64,000 nt of DNA. Source: Bacteroidetes bacterium GWF2_38_335. GTDB lineage: Bacteria; Bacteroidota; Bacteroidia; Bacteroidales; GWF2-38-335. A program made the translations under genes and the position numbers. Position 1 is the first letter of the stretch. Each line of letters opens with the position of its first letter. The stretch is from contig MEOH01000011.1 in NCBI GenBank assembly GCA_001769535.1, positions 140,443 through 204,442 on the forward strand. Direction: 5' to 3'. The notes under the pieces are model-generated. The model worked only from the letters and a program-made list of their open reading frames with translations, was not told the DNA's origin and ran no database searches. Shown piece by piece: positions 8,397 to 17,647 of the stretch.

Positions 8397-11300
8397 ATGA
8401 AAAAAGTTTTATTCTTTGTCCTGCTGCTTTCAGCAATTTGCAGCAACGCACAAATCCTGCAGAAACCTTCTGCTTCCGAAATTAATTCAGCCCCCGCATG
8501 GGCCAAAGAAATGTATTCCGAAAATCCCTGTGTCACCAAAGTGGACGCTCTGTATCAGGAATACTACAGGTCTCATATTTTTGCTAAAAACTATCACACT
8601 CAGTATTATAAAAGATGGAAAAGGGCCATCCGCGGCAGGGTAGATGAAAATGGTTATATCATTGACATTTCTCCCGAAAGTGAAAAAGCTTTGGCTTCTC
8701 TTGCGAAAAACAAAAGACTGGCTTCCGGCAGCGATAAACTGAACCCCTGGACTCCCATTGGTCCTTTTAACGTAAAAAACAGTTCGGGCAATCCCACCGG
8801 CGAACAGTCAAATATCTATAGTTTTGCTCAGTGTACAAACCATCCCGAAATTCTTTTTTGCGGTTCTGAACCCGGCGAAATTTATAAATCTGCTGACAAC
8901 GGAGTCAATTGGTTTTGTGTGAGCGAAGGTATCCCAATTACTTCCGGAATAACCGCCGTCGCGGTCAGTGATTTCTCCGGAGATACTGTGCTGGCAGGCA
9001 ATGGCAGTGCTATCTACCTTTCGGTGGACGGGGGAAATACCTGGTCGAATGTGCTGAGTGTTTCAGGTCTGAATATTACCGAAATACTGATTCATCCCCT
9101 TAACTCGCAGATTGTTTTTGCAGCAAGTCTGAAAGGTCTTTACAGAAGTACAAACGGAGGAAGTTCTTTTTCCCAGATTGATGCTTTTCCCTATTACGAT
9201 ATTAAAATGAAGCCCTCTTCGTTTTCCACTTTTTTTGCGCTCAGGGGAAATACCACACTTGTTAAAGCTGAGTTTCTGATCAGCAATGACAACGGAATTT
9301 CATTTGATGTTCAATCTTCAGGATGGTACGATTCCTCCGATCCGCTGCGTTCCGATGGTGGCGCTCGTCTGGCTGTTAGTCCGGCTAACCCCGAAAAGGT
9401 TTATGCTTACCTCATTGGTCAGGCTAAAGCCGATGATTTTGGTTATATCGGTGTGTATCGCAGCGACGATGGCGGTGTAACCTGGACATTACCAAACGGT
9501 CCGGCCGGCGGCCCATACACCGGTACCCATCCCAATCTTGCTTACGGGTATCCTGCCTGGACTTACCATCAGGGTTTTTACAACTGTGCCATCATTGCTT
9601 CACAAACCAATGCTAATGAGATTCTTATCGGCGGACTCAATTGCTGGAAATCAACTGACGGAGGTGCAACATTTTTTCCCGTTGCCGGATATGTGGGAGG
9701 CTATCTGAACCTTCATGTGGATATGCAGGATTTCAGGGAAACTCCTTATGGCACCTGGGTGACCACCGATGGCGGTGTGTATTTTTCAGAGGATTTTCTG
9801 GTAACACAACCTGCTGTTCTGAACAACGGCATCCGCGCAAGCGAATACTGGGGATTCGGTCAGGGATGGAATGATGATATTACCATTGGCGGACTGTATC
9901 ACAACGGGGTGATGTCAGGCTATGACAACTATCCTGCAGGAACCGGTCTGCAACTGGGCGGAGCAGAACCTGCCTCGGGGTATGTAAATCCGGGTCCCGG
10001 ACGAAAAGTTATGAGCAGTGAAATTGGTGGGAAAATCCTTCCTGAAAATATTGGCGAAACCATCAATAATTTTACTGTTAGCATGTTTCCCAATGAAAGT
10101 TACTGGGCTGCCGAATCAAGCGAAATGGAATGGCATCCCAATTATTATAATATTGTTTATCTGGGCCGCGAAAACAAGCTGTGGCGCTCTGAGGATAACG
10201 GAACCAGCTATGAATTGGTTAAGGAATTCGGGACTATCACCACATCCAATGTTCAGCATATTGAAATTTCTGCTTCAAATCCCCAGATCATGTATGTCAG
10301 CCAAAGACCGGCTTCCGGTTCGACCGGAAAAATCTACCGGACAACCAATGGCGGAGAAACCTGGGCCACCCTCACCATTCCTTCGGGAAACAGCAGCAGG
10401 ATTATCATGAGTCTGAGCCCCGTTGATCCTTACAAACTATGGATTGCCTATCCCTCGGGAAGCAACGGCAATAAAGTATATGTCACCGAAAATGGCGGAG
10501 GTACCTGGACAAACATTACAACCTCCATGCTCGACGGCGAGGAAATCAGGGCAATGGTTTGTATCCCCAATACAAATAACGGAATTTATTTATTTTCCTA
10601 TTACAATGTTTTTTATCGTGATGATTTAACCGGTAACTGGGAAGTGGATGCCGACGGTTTGCCCGATGTGGTGAATACCTGCATTGCGAAACCTTTTTAC
10701 CGCGACAGCAAGCTCCGGCTGGCAACCTACGGCAAAGGAATTTGGGAAAAGGAATTAAATGTAAGTCCGGCACAGCCCGTAGCCGTGATCATGCTCGATA
10801 AGGATAATCCTTTTGTTTACTGCGCATCAGATACCATCAGATATGACGATCACAGTTTTATCAATCATGACGGAGCATCGTGGGAATGGACATTTGAAGG
10901 AGGTGAACCTACCATATCCACACAAAGAAATCCATTGGTGGTTTATGCGGTACCGGGCACATTCATGACCACTCTGAAAGTAACTGATGCCTCAGGTCAG
11001 ACCGATTCTGATACCATTATGGTGACTGTCACTCCGTATGTTCCTGCAGTTTTTATCGAGGAAGATTTTGAAACAGGGTTTTTGCCCTATAACTGGATGA
11101 ACGAAAGCAGCGTAACAGGCGGTTCCTGGACACTCACCAACAGAGCAGGCAGTTTTGGATTAAGCACCCACTCGGCCTTGTTTGATAACTTTAACTACGA
11201 CGCTCAGGGCGGATGGTCGGATATTTATGCCGGATGGAACCTTGAAGCCTGTGCTGATTATAACCTTACATTTGACGTGGCATACAGCAGGTACGGAGGA

Positions 11301-11831
11301 ATTTATTCTGACTCACTCGAAGTACTTGTCTCGGCCGATTGCGGGTTTACCTGGGAATCAGTTTATTTCAAAGGTGGCGATGAACTGGCAACAGTGTCTT
11401 CCATCACCGATTCACTCTTTGTTCCGCTTGCCGACCAGTGGCGCACCGAAACCATTGATCTTTCTGCCTACGCAGGAAATGACAATGTCATGGTTAAATT
11501 CAGAAACCACGGAAGCTGGGGACAGGGAATATATCTTGACAAAATTCTGTTCAACAATACCGTGCCTGTAAATACCATTGGAAATAAATCATTTGCAGGT
11601 GTTTATCCGAATCCGGTTGTGTCGGGCGGAGAAGTATTTTTTGGAGCAGTATCCTCAGAACCCGAAAGCTTTACATTGTTTGATGCAACAGGAAAAATGG
11701 TATTTATTGCCGCTCATCCGGGCACGGAATCAATTACCCTTCCTGAACTAAAACCCGGTCAATACTATTATCAGGTTATCGGAAAAGATTATATTAATAA
11801 CGGAAAACTGAGTATTGTTTCAAAAAGATAG
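8397..11831 (+). CDS. Large secreted T9SS type A protein: Asp-box beta-propeller, PKD, choice-of-anchor domain
   Basis: 1144 residues. Signal peptide (MKKVLFFVLLLSAICSNAQ). Residues ~115-790 contain many BNR/Asp-box units ('YRSTNGGSSF', 'YRSDDGGVTW', 'WRSEDNGTSY', 'TTNGGETWATL'), forming a sortilin/sialidase-like propeller. A PKD domain follows (~795-880, 'WEWTFEGGEP'), then a jelly-roll 'choice-of-anchor J'-like region (~885-1060, 'EDFETGFLPYNW'), then the type A sorting domain ('VYPNPVVSGGEVFF' to 'GKLSIVSKR'). Exported by T9SS and probably anchored to or released from the surface. The Asp boxes do not prove glycosidase activity, and no catalytic set is evident. Confidence 0.88.
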   Translation: MKKVLFFVLLLSAICSNAQILQKPSASEINSAPAWAKEMYSENPCVTKVDALYQEYYRSHIFAKNYHTQYYKRWKRAIRGRVDENGYIIDISPESEKALASLAKNKRLASGSDKLNPWTPIGPFNVKNSSGNPTGEQSNIYSFAQCTNHPEILFCGSEPGEIYKSADNGVNWFCVSEGIPITSGITAVAVSDFSGDTVLAGNGSAIYLSVDGGNTWSNVLSVSGLNITEILIHPLNSQIVFAASLKGLYRSTNGGSSFSQIDAFPYYDIKMKPSSFSTFFALRGNTTLVKAEFLISNDNGISFDVQSSGWYDSSDPLRSDGGARLAVSPANPEKVYAYLIGQAKADDFGYIGVYRSDDGGVTWTLPNGPAGGPYTGTHPNLAYGYPAWTYHQGFYNCAIIASQTNANEILIGGLNCWKSTDGGATFFPVAGYVGGYLNLHVDMQDFRETPYGTWVTTDGGVYFSEDFLVTQPAVLNNGIRASEYWGFGQGWNDDITIGGLYHNGVMSGYDNYPAGTGLQLGGAEPASGYVNPGPGRKVMSSEIGGKILPENIGETINNFTVSMFPNESYWAAESSEMEWHPNYYNIVYLGRENKLWRSEDNGTSYELVKEFGTITTSNVQHIEISASNPQIMYVSQRPASGSTGKIYRTTNGGETWATLTIPSGNSSRIIMSLSPVDPYKLWIAYPSGSNGNKVYVTENGGGTWTNITTSMLDGEEIRAMVCIPNTNNGIYLFSYYNVFYRDDLTGNWEVDADGLPDVVNTCIAKPFYRDSKLRLATYGKGIWEKELNVSPAQPVAVIMLDKDNPFVYCASDTIRYDDHSFINHDGASWEWTFEGGEPTISTQRNPLVVYAVPGTFMTTLKVTDASGQTDSDTIMVTVTPYVPAVFIEEDFETGFLPYNWMNESSVTGGSWTLTNRAGSFGLSTHSALFDNFNYDAQGGWSDIYAGWNLEACADYNLTFDVAYSRYGGIYSDSLEVLVSADCGFTWESVYFKGGDELATVSSITDSLFVPLADQWRTETIDLSAYAGNDNVMVKFRNHGSWGQGIYLDKILFNNTVPVNTIGNKSFAGVYPNPVVSGGEVFFGAVSSEPESFTLFDATGKMVFIAAHPGTESITLPELKPGQYYYQVIGKDYINNGKLSIVSKR

Positions 11832-11940
11832 AAAACAAAAATAGCTGGAAAATTTTGCGTGTTTTTCGATTTTTATGTATTTCGGGAAAGATGAATAATG
11901 TAAACTAAGAAGTTTATTATTCTTTCTTACAATTTGAGAT

Positions 11941-12350
11941 TTTTCATAAATAGAGTTCGGTACTCTGTACCTTTTAATTCATTTTAATTTTTAACCTACA
12001 GAGAGTTAGGTGCTCTGTACATAGCCGTCAGGTTAAGTTTTTCTGTATTAAACTTAGTTAATTTCCAATGAGATCCCTCACCGCTTTGGGCGGTTCGGGA
12101 AGACAATGGTCTCTATGAGATAGTGTCAGATGGGATGGGGAAGGCGGCTTTGCCGCCTTCCCCATCCCATCTGACCAATCCAAAACATGAATTGTCATCC
12201 CGAGTGAAGCGAGGGATCTCTTTGTTATGAATTGATAATCATTTTGTTGCAAAATAAGCCTGACGGTTATTATTGAATTTTTATCTAGGTGCAGAGCATC
12301 ATGGATACTCGAAATTTATTTCGGTATCATACTCTCTGTAGAATATGAAT
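11941..12350. repeat. Nested intergenic repeats in an 876-bp gap
   Basis: Variants of AGAGTTCGGTACTCTGTAC recur at 11951, 12003 (GAGAGTTAGGTGCTCTGTAC) and, inverted and degraded, near 12290 and 12325. ATAGCCGTCAGGTT (~12020) and AGCCTGACGGTTAT (~12257) form an outer inverted pair around the hairpin element. The rest of the gap to 12707 is AT-rich with nothing recognisable. Confidence 0.5.
12070..12220. mobile_element. MITE-like element with a 24-bp perfect hairpin core
   Basis: Outer arms GAGATCCCTC (12070-12079) and GAGGGATCTC (12211-12220) flank a core at 12125-12148 and 12152-12175. In the core, 24 bases pair perfectly with their reverse complement around a 3-nt TTT loop (left arm begins GTCAGATGGGATGGGG). 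The right part carries TTGTCATCCCGAGTGAAGCG, a word that, from general experience, is widespread in intergenic repeats of many bacteria. Confidence 0.65.
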
Positions 12351-12707
12351 TTAAATTAATAAACCGCCGATTCAGATTTTTCGGAAATTCCTTAATTACT
12401 ATTTTTTCTTTTTCTGTCATATTTGACACTGAATTTCTTAATCCAACAAGGTAACCTGACTTTTAAATTACAAACATCAGTAAAAGTATTTTCTTTTTTC
12501 GAAACAGCAAAGTGAATTGTATTTTTTTAAGCAAGGGATGCCTTGCTGCTTTCATAAAAATCAGATAGCTTTTTGTCGGTTAAATTTGTTCTTTTTAAGA
12601 TTTTGTTAATTGTTTTTTTTTTTTTGAAAAACAAAGCAAAATATTTTTGTGAATGTTGATTGTTTTAATATATTTATACTCTGTAAATCTCAAAAAAAAA
12701 AATAGCG

Positions 12708-13298
12708 ATGAATAAAATCTGTCTTTTATTTATTATTCTGCTTTCGATTATCTCATCAGTTAATTCTCAGGATAGTAATACGGGAATATATATCGGCTAC
12801 GAACAACTTAGGGGTGAAGATTATTATATATTTAAACCTGCTGTCAGTATTAATTATGAATATGAATCTGAGGGGTTTTTAGTCGGATTGGGTTATATGA
12901 AGTTTAAACCTGTAAGTGATACCTTTTTTTATATTGATACTACAAGTATTACAGGTTACGGACAGGTTTCCTTTGAAGATCATTATGTAGTGCCTATTTA
13001 TCTTGGATATATCAAATTTATTGAGGTTAATGAAAAGTTTTCTGTTAAACCCGGATTTCAGGGGGCATATTTTTTATCCTATTATGCCTATAACGGAAAT
13101 ACCAGTGTTGGAAGGTTTGGAGCTTCAGCCAGATTTGGTGCTACTTATAATTTATCTGAAAAATTTTATCTGAATATTATTATCAAATATACGGGAATGT
13201 TTGACCTTGACGGGGGATATATGGAGGAAGGTGCCTATACCCCAAGTTTTTTCCATCATTATTTAACTATTGGAGGAGGACTGTCCTATGTGTTTTAA
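12708..13298 (+). CDS. Putative outer-membrane beta-barrel protein
   Basis: 196 residues. Signal peptide (MNKICLLFIILLSIISSVNS), then amphipathic strands rich in Tyr/Gly ('GIYIGYEQLRGEDYY', 'ASARFGATYNLSEKFYLNI') and a terminal strand 'LTIGGGLSYVF' ending in Phe, typical of eight-stranded OmpA/OmpW-size barrels of Bacteroidota. No named family recognised. The following gene overlaps it by 11 bp, so the pair is probably translationally coupled. Confidence 0.75.
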   Translation: MNKICLLFIILLSIISSVNSQDSNTGIYIGYEQLRGEDYYIFKPAVSINYEYESEGFLVGLGYMKFKPVSDTFFYIDTTSITGYGQVSFEDHYVVPIYLGYIKFIEVNEKFSVKPGFQGAYFLSYYAYNGNTSVGRFGASARFGATYNLSEKFYLNIIIKYTGMFDLDGGYMEEGAYTPSFFHHYLTIGGGLSYVF

Positions 13299-14253
13299 AA
13301 ACTTATATAAGATTAGTGTTTCTGGCTTTGTTTTACTTGTTGCCTTTGTGTTCCCATCCTGTTTGCCACAAAACCCATTTCTTTCTGAAGAGGATGCGGA
13401 AGAGATTAAAAAACCTGACTATTTTAAATTGGCCTTAATAATCGATGACAATATTTATCTTGTTTCTGATTATGCCTACAATGATCCCTTGCAGCTTACC
13501 TTTGACATTTCTGATAAAAAGGAAGTAAAAATAAACTGGTCGGGTGATAAAATTGCCTACATAGACAACAATAGTGATGTTGTGATTATTAGCGATGACG
13601 GAACCGTGTTGGAACAGCAAAATCTGGAAAATCCTGTAAAACAAATTGATTGGATAAATAACTCAACATTATATATGTTTGACGGTGCGAAAATTTATTA
13701 TAGTAATGGAATTGTTGATGTTGTTGATTTACCTGTGCCCTCAGGCATTTCATCGTCATTATATACATCTTCTTGGGTTAAAACAGCTTGTGTTAACAAT
13801 AACTCGGAATTAATTTATGTCAGGGGATTTTTCAATTCATATACTTACGACAGATTTTTTAAGTTAATTGTGAAAAATTCTGTTAGTGAAAAATATTTTG
13901 CATTGCCTGATTATGATTACTGTTTAAAAGTTTTTTTTGATGGGGAGAAAAGACCTAATATATGGCTTTCAGACAGCGAAACAGAAACATATATTTTTAC
14001 TCAAAGAAAAATATTCGATGACTTTTATTCTCTCTTAAATGCAAGCGATATTTCATTTGAAAGCCTGTATAAAGATTATTTCGGCTATTATTGGCCCCAA
14101 AACAAAACCGTAACTTTATTGGGATATATAAATGAATATTCAGGTGGCACTGACCACTATACTCTTGAAGTTACCGATTATGGGAAGGCCGATTATGAGC
14201 ATCTTTTTGAAAGCAGTTCTCTTGAAGATAAAATATACTTTGATTTTAAATAG
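13288..14253 (+). CDS. Hypothetical lipoprotein coupled to the barrel gene
   Basis: 321 residues from ATG 13288. This start places the lipobox 'VFPSC' (~residues 20-24) correctly behind a hydrophobic stretch and overlaps the upstream stop; an upstream in-frame ATG at 13270 would lengthen the n-region awkwardly. The mature part shows propeller-like strand repeats ('NIYLVSDYAYNDP', 'KIAYIDNNSDVVIISDDG') but no recognised family. The tight overlap with the outer-membrane barrel suggests a two-gene envelope unit. Confidence 0.7.
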   Translation: MCFKNLYKISVSGFVLLVAFVFPSCLPQNPFLSEEDAEEIKKPDYFKLALIIDDNIYLVSDYAYNDPLQLTFDISDKKEVKINWSGDKIAYIDNNSDVVIISDDGTVLEQQNLENPVKQIDWINNSTLYMFDGAKIYYSNGIVDVVDLPVPSGISSSLYTSSWVKTACVNNNSELIYVRGFFNSYTYDRFFKLIVKNSVSEKYFALPDYDYCLKVFFDGEKRPNIWLSDSETETYIFTQRKIFDDFYSLLNASDISFESLYKDYFGYYWPQNKTVTLLGYINEYSGGTDHYTLEVTDYGKADYEHLFESSSLEDKIYFDFK

Positions 14254-14279
14254 GATCGTTTGTAATTGAAAAAATGTTA

Positions 14280-14306
14280 AGTCGGAAGTCGGAAGTTGGA
14301 AGTCAT
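14280..14306. repeat. GTCGGAAGT microrepeat
   Basis: GTCGGAAGTCGGAAGTTGGAAGT-type tandem words, in the gap before the palindromic repeat copy C. Confidence 0.45.
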
Positions 14307-14391
14307 TGTATTGAGTAATTAGTAGCAAGTTTAAGGTACTAAGTTAGAGGTTTTAAGTTCCAAATCAGGAACAATGAATAGTGAGTAGAAA

Positions 14392-14545
14392 GCAACTCCG
14401 GAGGAGTTCCCCAATCATAACCCCGGCATTCAGTCCGGGGAAGCTAACCGCCCATTGGTCACCAAAGGTTTGTCTTCAGACTTGCCAACGGTGATACGGC
14501 CGAAAAACCATTAAAACCATAAATGAAATTCCGGCGGAAATGAAT
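14392..14545 (+). repeat. Dispersed palindromic repeat family, copy C
   Basis: Carries AACTCC-GGA-GGAGTT (14394-14408), the hairpin CCCCGG-CATTCAGT-CCGGGG (14421-14440) and the end motif TTCCGGCGGAAATGAAT (14529-14545). Same orientation as copy A, longer internal part. Confidence 0.65.
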
Positions 14546-14555
14546 ATGAAAGTAA

Positions 14556-16271
14556 TTACTTGCTATTTTCATCCCTCTCAGTAAGCATAAAAACCTCAGC
14601 CGAGCAGGGTGGGAGAGTCAGTTCAAACCGCGGACCGGGGAAACTGTCGACTCTTTCGCTTAACAGCTCGCAATATGTAATTGACTCATCGGTTTCGATG
14701 GTTTTTGTCAAATCTATATAAATGCGCTGCTCGTGGTAGATGTCAAAATTACATACCACCAAAAAGCCGAAAAGCTGGCTTCCGGTGCTTTTCCTGAATG
14801 CAGCCAGAATGGCATCATGGCTGTTGTCCACAAAAACACAGTTGCCACCTCGTCTGAATGCCGGATAATTGGCCAGAATGGCATTTATTTTTCCGATAAA
14901 CAATCCAAAAACAGCTTCGGAGGGAAATTTCATCTTTGGTTTTTTCCCGATAAAGTCAATCTTTTCTTCTTGTCCGTATTCCACTCCCTGAACCATTCCG
15001 CTTGCTCCGGTTCCCATCAGGGCAGCGGCAACATAGCGCGGAATTGTGGAGTAAATGCCTCCGAATTCCTGAGCCGGAGTGCCCGAATCGTGCGAGGTAA
15101 CCGGCATAAAATATCTGATATGCATGGAGACACGATGAATGTAATTGAGATATTCCCTGAGCTGCGGAACAAATTTAAAGTTCCACGGAGTAGCCAGATT
15201 CAGGTTTAATCCCCATTTGGGCGCCGTATGCAGCATGATGTTTTCATCGGTGAAATATTCAGCAATGATTCCAATATTGGGATATCTGGCATGAAGCTCT
15301 GAGGTCAGTCCCTGAATAAACTCAGGGTTGCTGCTGTGCAGATTGTCGAAACGTACAAAACCATTGGTGTCGTTGGCATATTTGGCCCAGAAAAGTGCAT
15401 ATTCGGTCATGTACGACCAAATCTCGGCCCTGATGGAATCCGAAGGATGTTCATAGTTTATCAGCACCAGATCTTCCCAAAACAGCCAGCCCTTTTCGCA
15501 CCAGTAACCGGCACGTCTCAGTCCGTCGGAACGTTTGGGATCAGCCATGATCCAGTCCGGCGCCTGTTTCGACATGGTGCTGTTCAATCCGATGTGGTTA
15601 AGCACCAGATCAAAGCACAGTCTGATGTTGAGCGTCCTTGCTTCTTCGATAAAGTCCTCAAGCTGTTCCAGTCCGCTCAGTTTAGAATTCTTATCCAGAT
15701 AGGATGGATCGATATGAAAAAAGTCTTTTGCCGAATACGGACTTTTTGAAGTATCCTGAAGTGTGAGCGGCAGCAGATGGATGGCGTTGAATCCCATCTC
15801 ATTTATTCGTTTTAGATCGGCTTTCCAGTGGGCAATGGTGCCGGATATATTGGGAATGAGGGTGTACATGCGCAGACTGTCCACCTGTTGCGGATCGACC
15901 AGCACCCAGGCATCGGGAACGGTGTCGCGGAACCAGGTGGTGCCGTTATCCATGGAGAATTCGGCTCTGAAGGAATGCAAACCGGGTCGTTTTGGTTTTA
16001 GCTCACATTCCATGGTTTTTTTGTGAGTACGCACAAAGGGAATTTTTTGCCATTCGTTGCCATCCTTCGAGTTCATTGTAGTTAAAATGTTGGCTTTGAG
16101 TTTAGGAGGCAGGCCTTCTTCCATGGTGATCACCAGCGACATATTTTTTCCTGTACAAGCCCTGGAAAAACTCTGTCTGCCCACAGGATAAGAACGAACG
16201 ATCTGACGGGCAAAGGGATGGGTAACAGGACGGTTGGGTAAAACGGGAATGCGGCGGTGTTGGGTCTTCAT
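14556..16271 (-). CDS. GH13 4-alpha-glucanotransferase of the glycogen-debranching-enzyme type
   Basis: 571 residues. An N-terminal beta domain (~45-130) is followed by an alpha-amylase (beta/alpha)8 barrel. Conserved GH13 regions are visible: region I 'DLVLNH' (D221-H226), region II 'GFVRFDN' with the nucleophile D309, region III 'IIAEYF' with acid/base E338, and region IV 'TSHD' (D395). The 'RFDNLHSS' and 'AEYF' contexts resemble the glucanotransferase half of eukaryote-type debranching enzymes rather than ordinary alpha-amylase. The GH133 amylo-1,6-glucosidase half is absent. Probable role: transfer of maltooligosaccharides in glycogen/starch metabolism in the cytoplasm (no signal peptide). 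A TAAATTTG -7 box lies 26 bp upstream. Confidence 0.8.
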   Translation of the reverse strand: MKTQHRRIPVLPNRPVTHPFARQIVRSYPVGRQSFSRACTGKNMSLVITMEEGLPPKLKANILTTMNSKDGNEWQKIPFVRTHKKTMECELKPKRPGLHSFRAEFSMDNGTTWFRDTVPDAWVLVDPQQVDSLRMYTLIPNISGTIAHWKADLKRINEMGFNAIHLLPLTLQDTSKSPYSAKDFFHIDPSYLDKNSKLSGLEQLEDFIEEARTLNIRLCFDLVLNHIGLNSTMSKQAPDWIMADPKRSDGLRRAGYWCEKGWLFWEDLVLINYEHPSDSIRAEIWSYMTEYALFWAKYANDTNGFVRFDNLHSSNPEFIQGLTSELHARYPNIGIIAEYFTDENIMLHTAPKWGLNLNLATPWNFKFVPQLREYLNYIHRVSMHIRYFMPVTSHDSGTPAQEFGGIYSTIPRYVAAALMGTGASGMVQGVEYGQEEKIDFIGKKPKMKFPSEAVFGLFIGKINAILANYPAFRRGGNCVFVDNSHDAILAAFRKSTGSQLFGFLVVCNFDIYHEQRIYIDLTKTIETDESITYCELLSERVDSFPGPRFELTLPPCSAEVFMLTERDENSK

Positions 16272-16296
16272 ACGGGTAAAGTTTGTTAATTGAGGT

Positions 16297-16304
16297 CAAA
16301 TTTA
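16297..16304 (-). promoter_or_regulatory. Bacteroidota -7 box (TAAATTTG) for the GH13 gene
   Basis: Minus-strand TAAATTTG matches TAnnTTTG exactly and sits 26 bp before the start codon, predicting a short leader. Confidence 0.5.
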
Positions 16305-16396
16305 ATAATTGTTTGCTTATCTCAATGATCAAATGATAATTTACCTGTTTCAAACTTTATTTGCAGCAGAACAAAAGATATTCGCAATTTATCAGA

Positions 16397-17422
16397 CTAT
16401 TCCTTTATAATCTTAAATACCCGAATGCTGCTGCCGTCTGATAATTTCACCAGATATAAACCGCTTTTATATTCAGAAATATCAATGGATGTTGCAATAT
16501 CATCGGTATTCTTTCTGAATTTAATTTTACCCTCTGAATTTATAATTTCAATTTTAGCCTGATTACCTGTTTTTATATTAATTATGTTGGTTGCCGGGTT
16601 TGGAAAAACTACCCAGTCAGAACTAACCTCTGTTTTTGGTGTTTTAATACCAGTGATATTACAATATGAAGGATCGGGAATTGGTGCTGAGGTACTTATG
16701 TATGACTCCGCACCGGTAAACATGGTTTCACAGGTATTGTAATCTACAAAAAAATGCCACATATACCGGTTGATACAACCCGAAGGACAATCGTCCCATT
16801 TCACTGAAAACGTGAAAAATAAGTTATCTCCGATCCTGCTGTAATTAATTTGGTTTGCATCACCAATGCCATAACTGGGTTCAGCATAAATAACCCCTTC
16901 ATTTAGAGCCATCTGTTCACAAAAAGCAATCGCATTGATTAATTGATCTGTTTCCAGGGTGGCCACATCGCTAAATGACGAATAAGATACCACTGTAAAG
17001 CCATAAGTGTTTACAAGTTCATCAACTGCAGCATTTCCTGTAACTGTATTCAGACTGGCCCAAGCCAGAGGCCATCCGTATGATTCATTCACTTTTACCA
17101 TGATTCTTTTGTAAATTTTTGAATTTATTGGGGATGAATTGTGAATACAATGAATATCAAAAACAGTATCTCTTTCAGGAATTGAAAATGAGTTAAAAAT
17201 TGCTGCAAGACCAGCCCATACCGTATCCTGCCAGGCAGAAGGAATGTCAATTAATCCGGCATCCTCACTGTCAAAGTAAATAATTCTTTTCAGTGCAATA
17301 TCTTTAACGTCCTTTTCATATTCTGATAATAGAATTGAAGGTGCAGTACAATCTGAGGTTACCTGAGAATATCCGGTAACAGAAAGTAATGTGATTATTA
17401 GTAGTAAATGTAATTTTTTCAT
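16397..17422 (-). CDS. Secreted protein with T9SS type A sorting domain
   Basis: 341 residues. Signal peptide (MKKLHLLLIITLLSVTGYS), then a ~225-residue region not recognised ('YIMW'-type motifs absent; several Cys, e.g. 'WDDCPSGC'). The last ~75 residues form a type A sorting domain ('VVFPNPATNIINI', 'GLYLVKLSDG', final 'KIIKE'). Secreted through the outer membrane by T9SS. Function of the N-terminal part is unknown. Confidence 0.8.
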   Translation of the reverse strand: MKKLHLLLIITLLSVTGYSQVTSDCTAPSILLSEYEKDVKDIALKRIIYFDSEDAGLIDIPSAWQDTVWAGLAAIFNSFSIPERDTVFDIHCIHNSSPINSKIYKRIMVKVNESYGWPLAWASLNTVTGNAAVDELVNTYGFTVVSYSSFSDVATLETDQLINAIAFCEQMALNEGVIYAEPSYGIGDANQINYSRIGDNLFFTFSVKWDDCPSGCINRYMWHFFVDYNTCETMFTGAESYISTSAPIPDPSYCNITGIKTPKTEVSSDWVVFPNPATNIINIKTGNQAKIEIINSEGKIKFRKNTDDIATSIDISEYKSGLYLVKLSDGSSIRVFKIIKE

Positions 17423-17571
17423 AGGGTTTCTTTTTTAGATTAACAATCTGTATCTGATTATTAGACAAAAAATAACACCTGATGGTTGCCTGAAATTATA
17501 TTATTAGTAAAACTAAATTTTTGAAAGTCATGGACATTCAAAGAATGTTTTTATAATAATGAATTATGTTG

Positions 17572-17579
17572 TAGTTTTG
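17572..17579 (+). promoter_or_regulatory. -7 box TAGTTTTG
   Basis: Exact TAnnTTTG match about 70 bp ahead of the next start codon. Confidence 0.45.
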
Positions 17580-17647
17580 CATTAAATCAATGGATTGATA
17601 TGTAGAAAATACTTGTTGATTATATTACTAAGAAAGAACGTAAAATC

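Noticed and set aside
12058..12252. 64-codon minus-strand open frame
   Set aside because: Lies wholly in the 24-bp hairpin element; the peptide simply translates the repeat.
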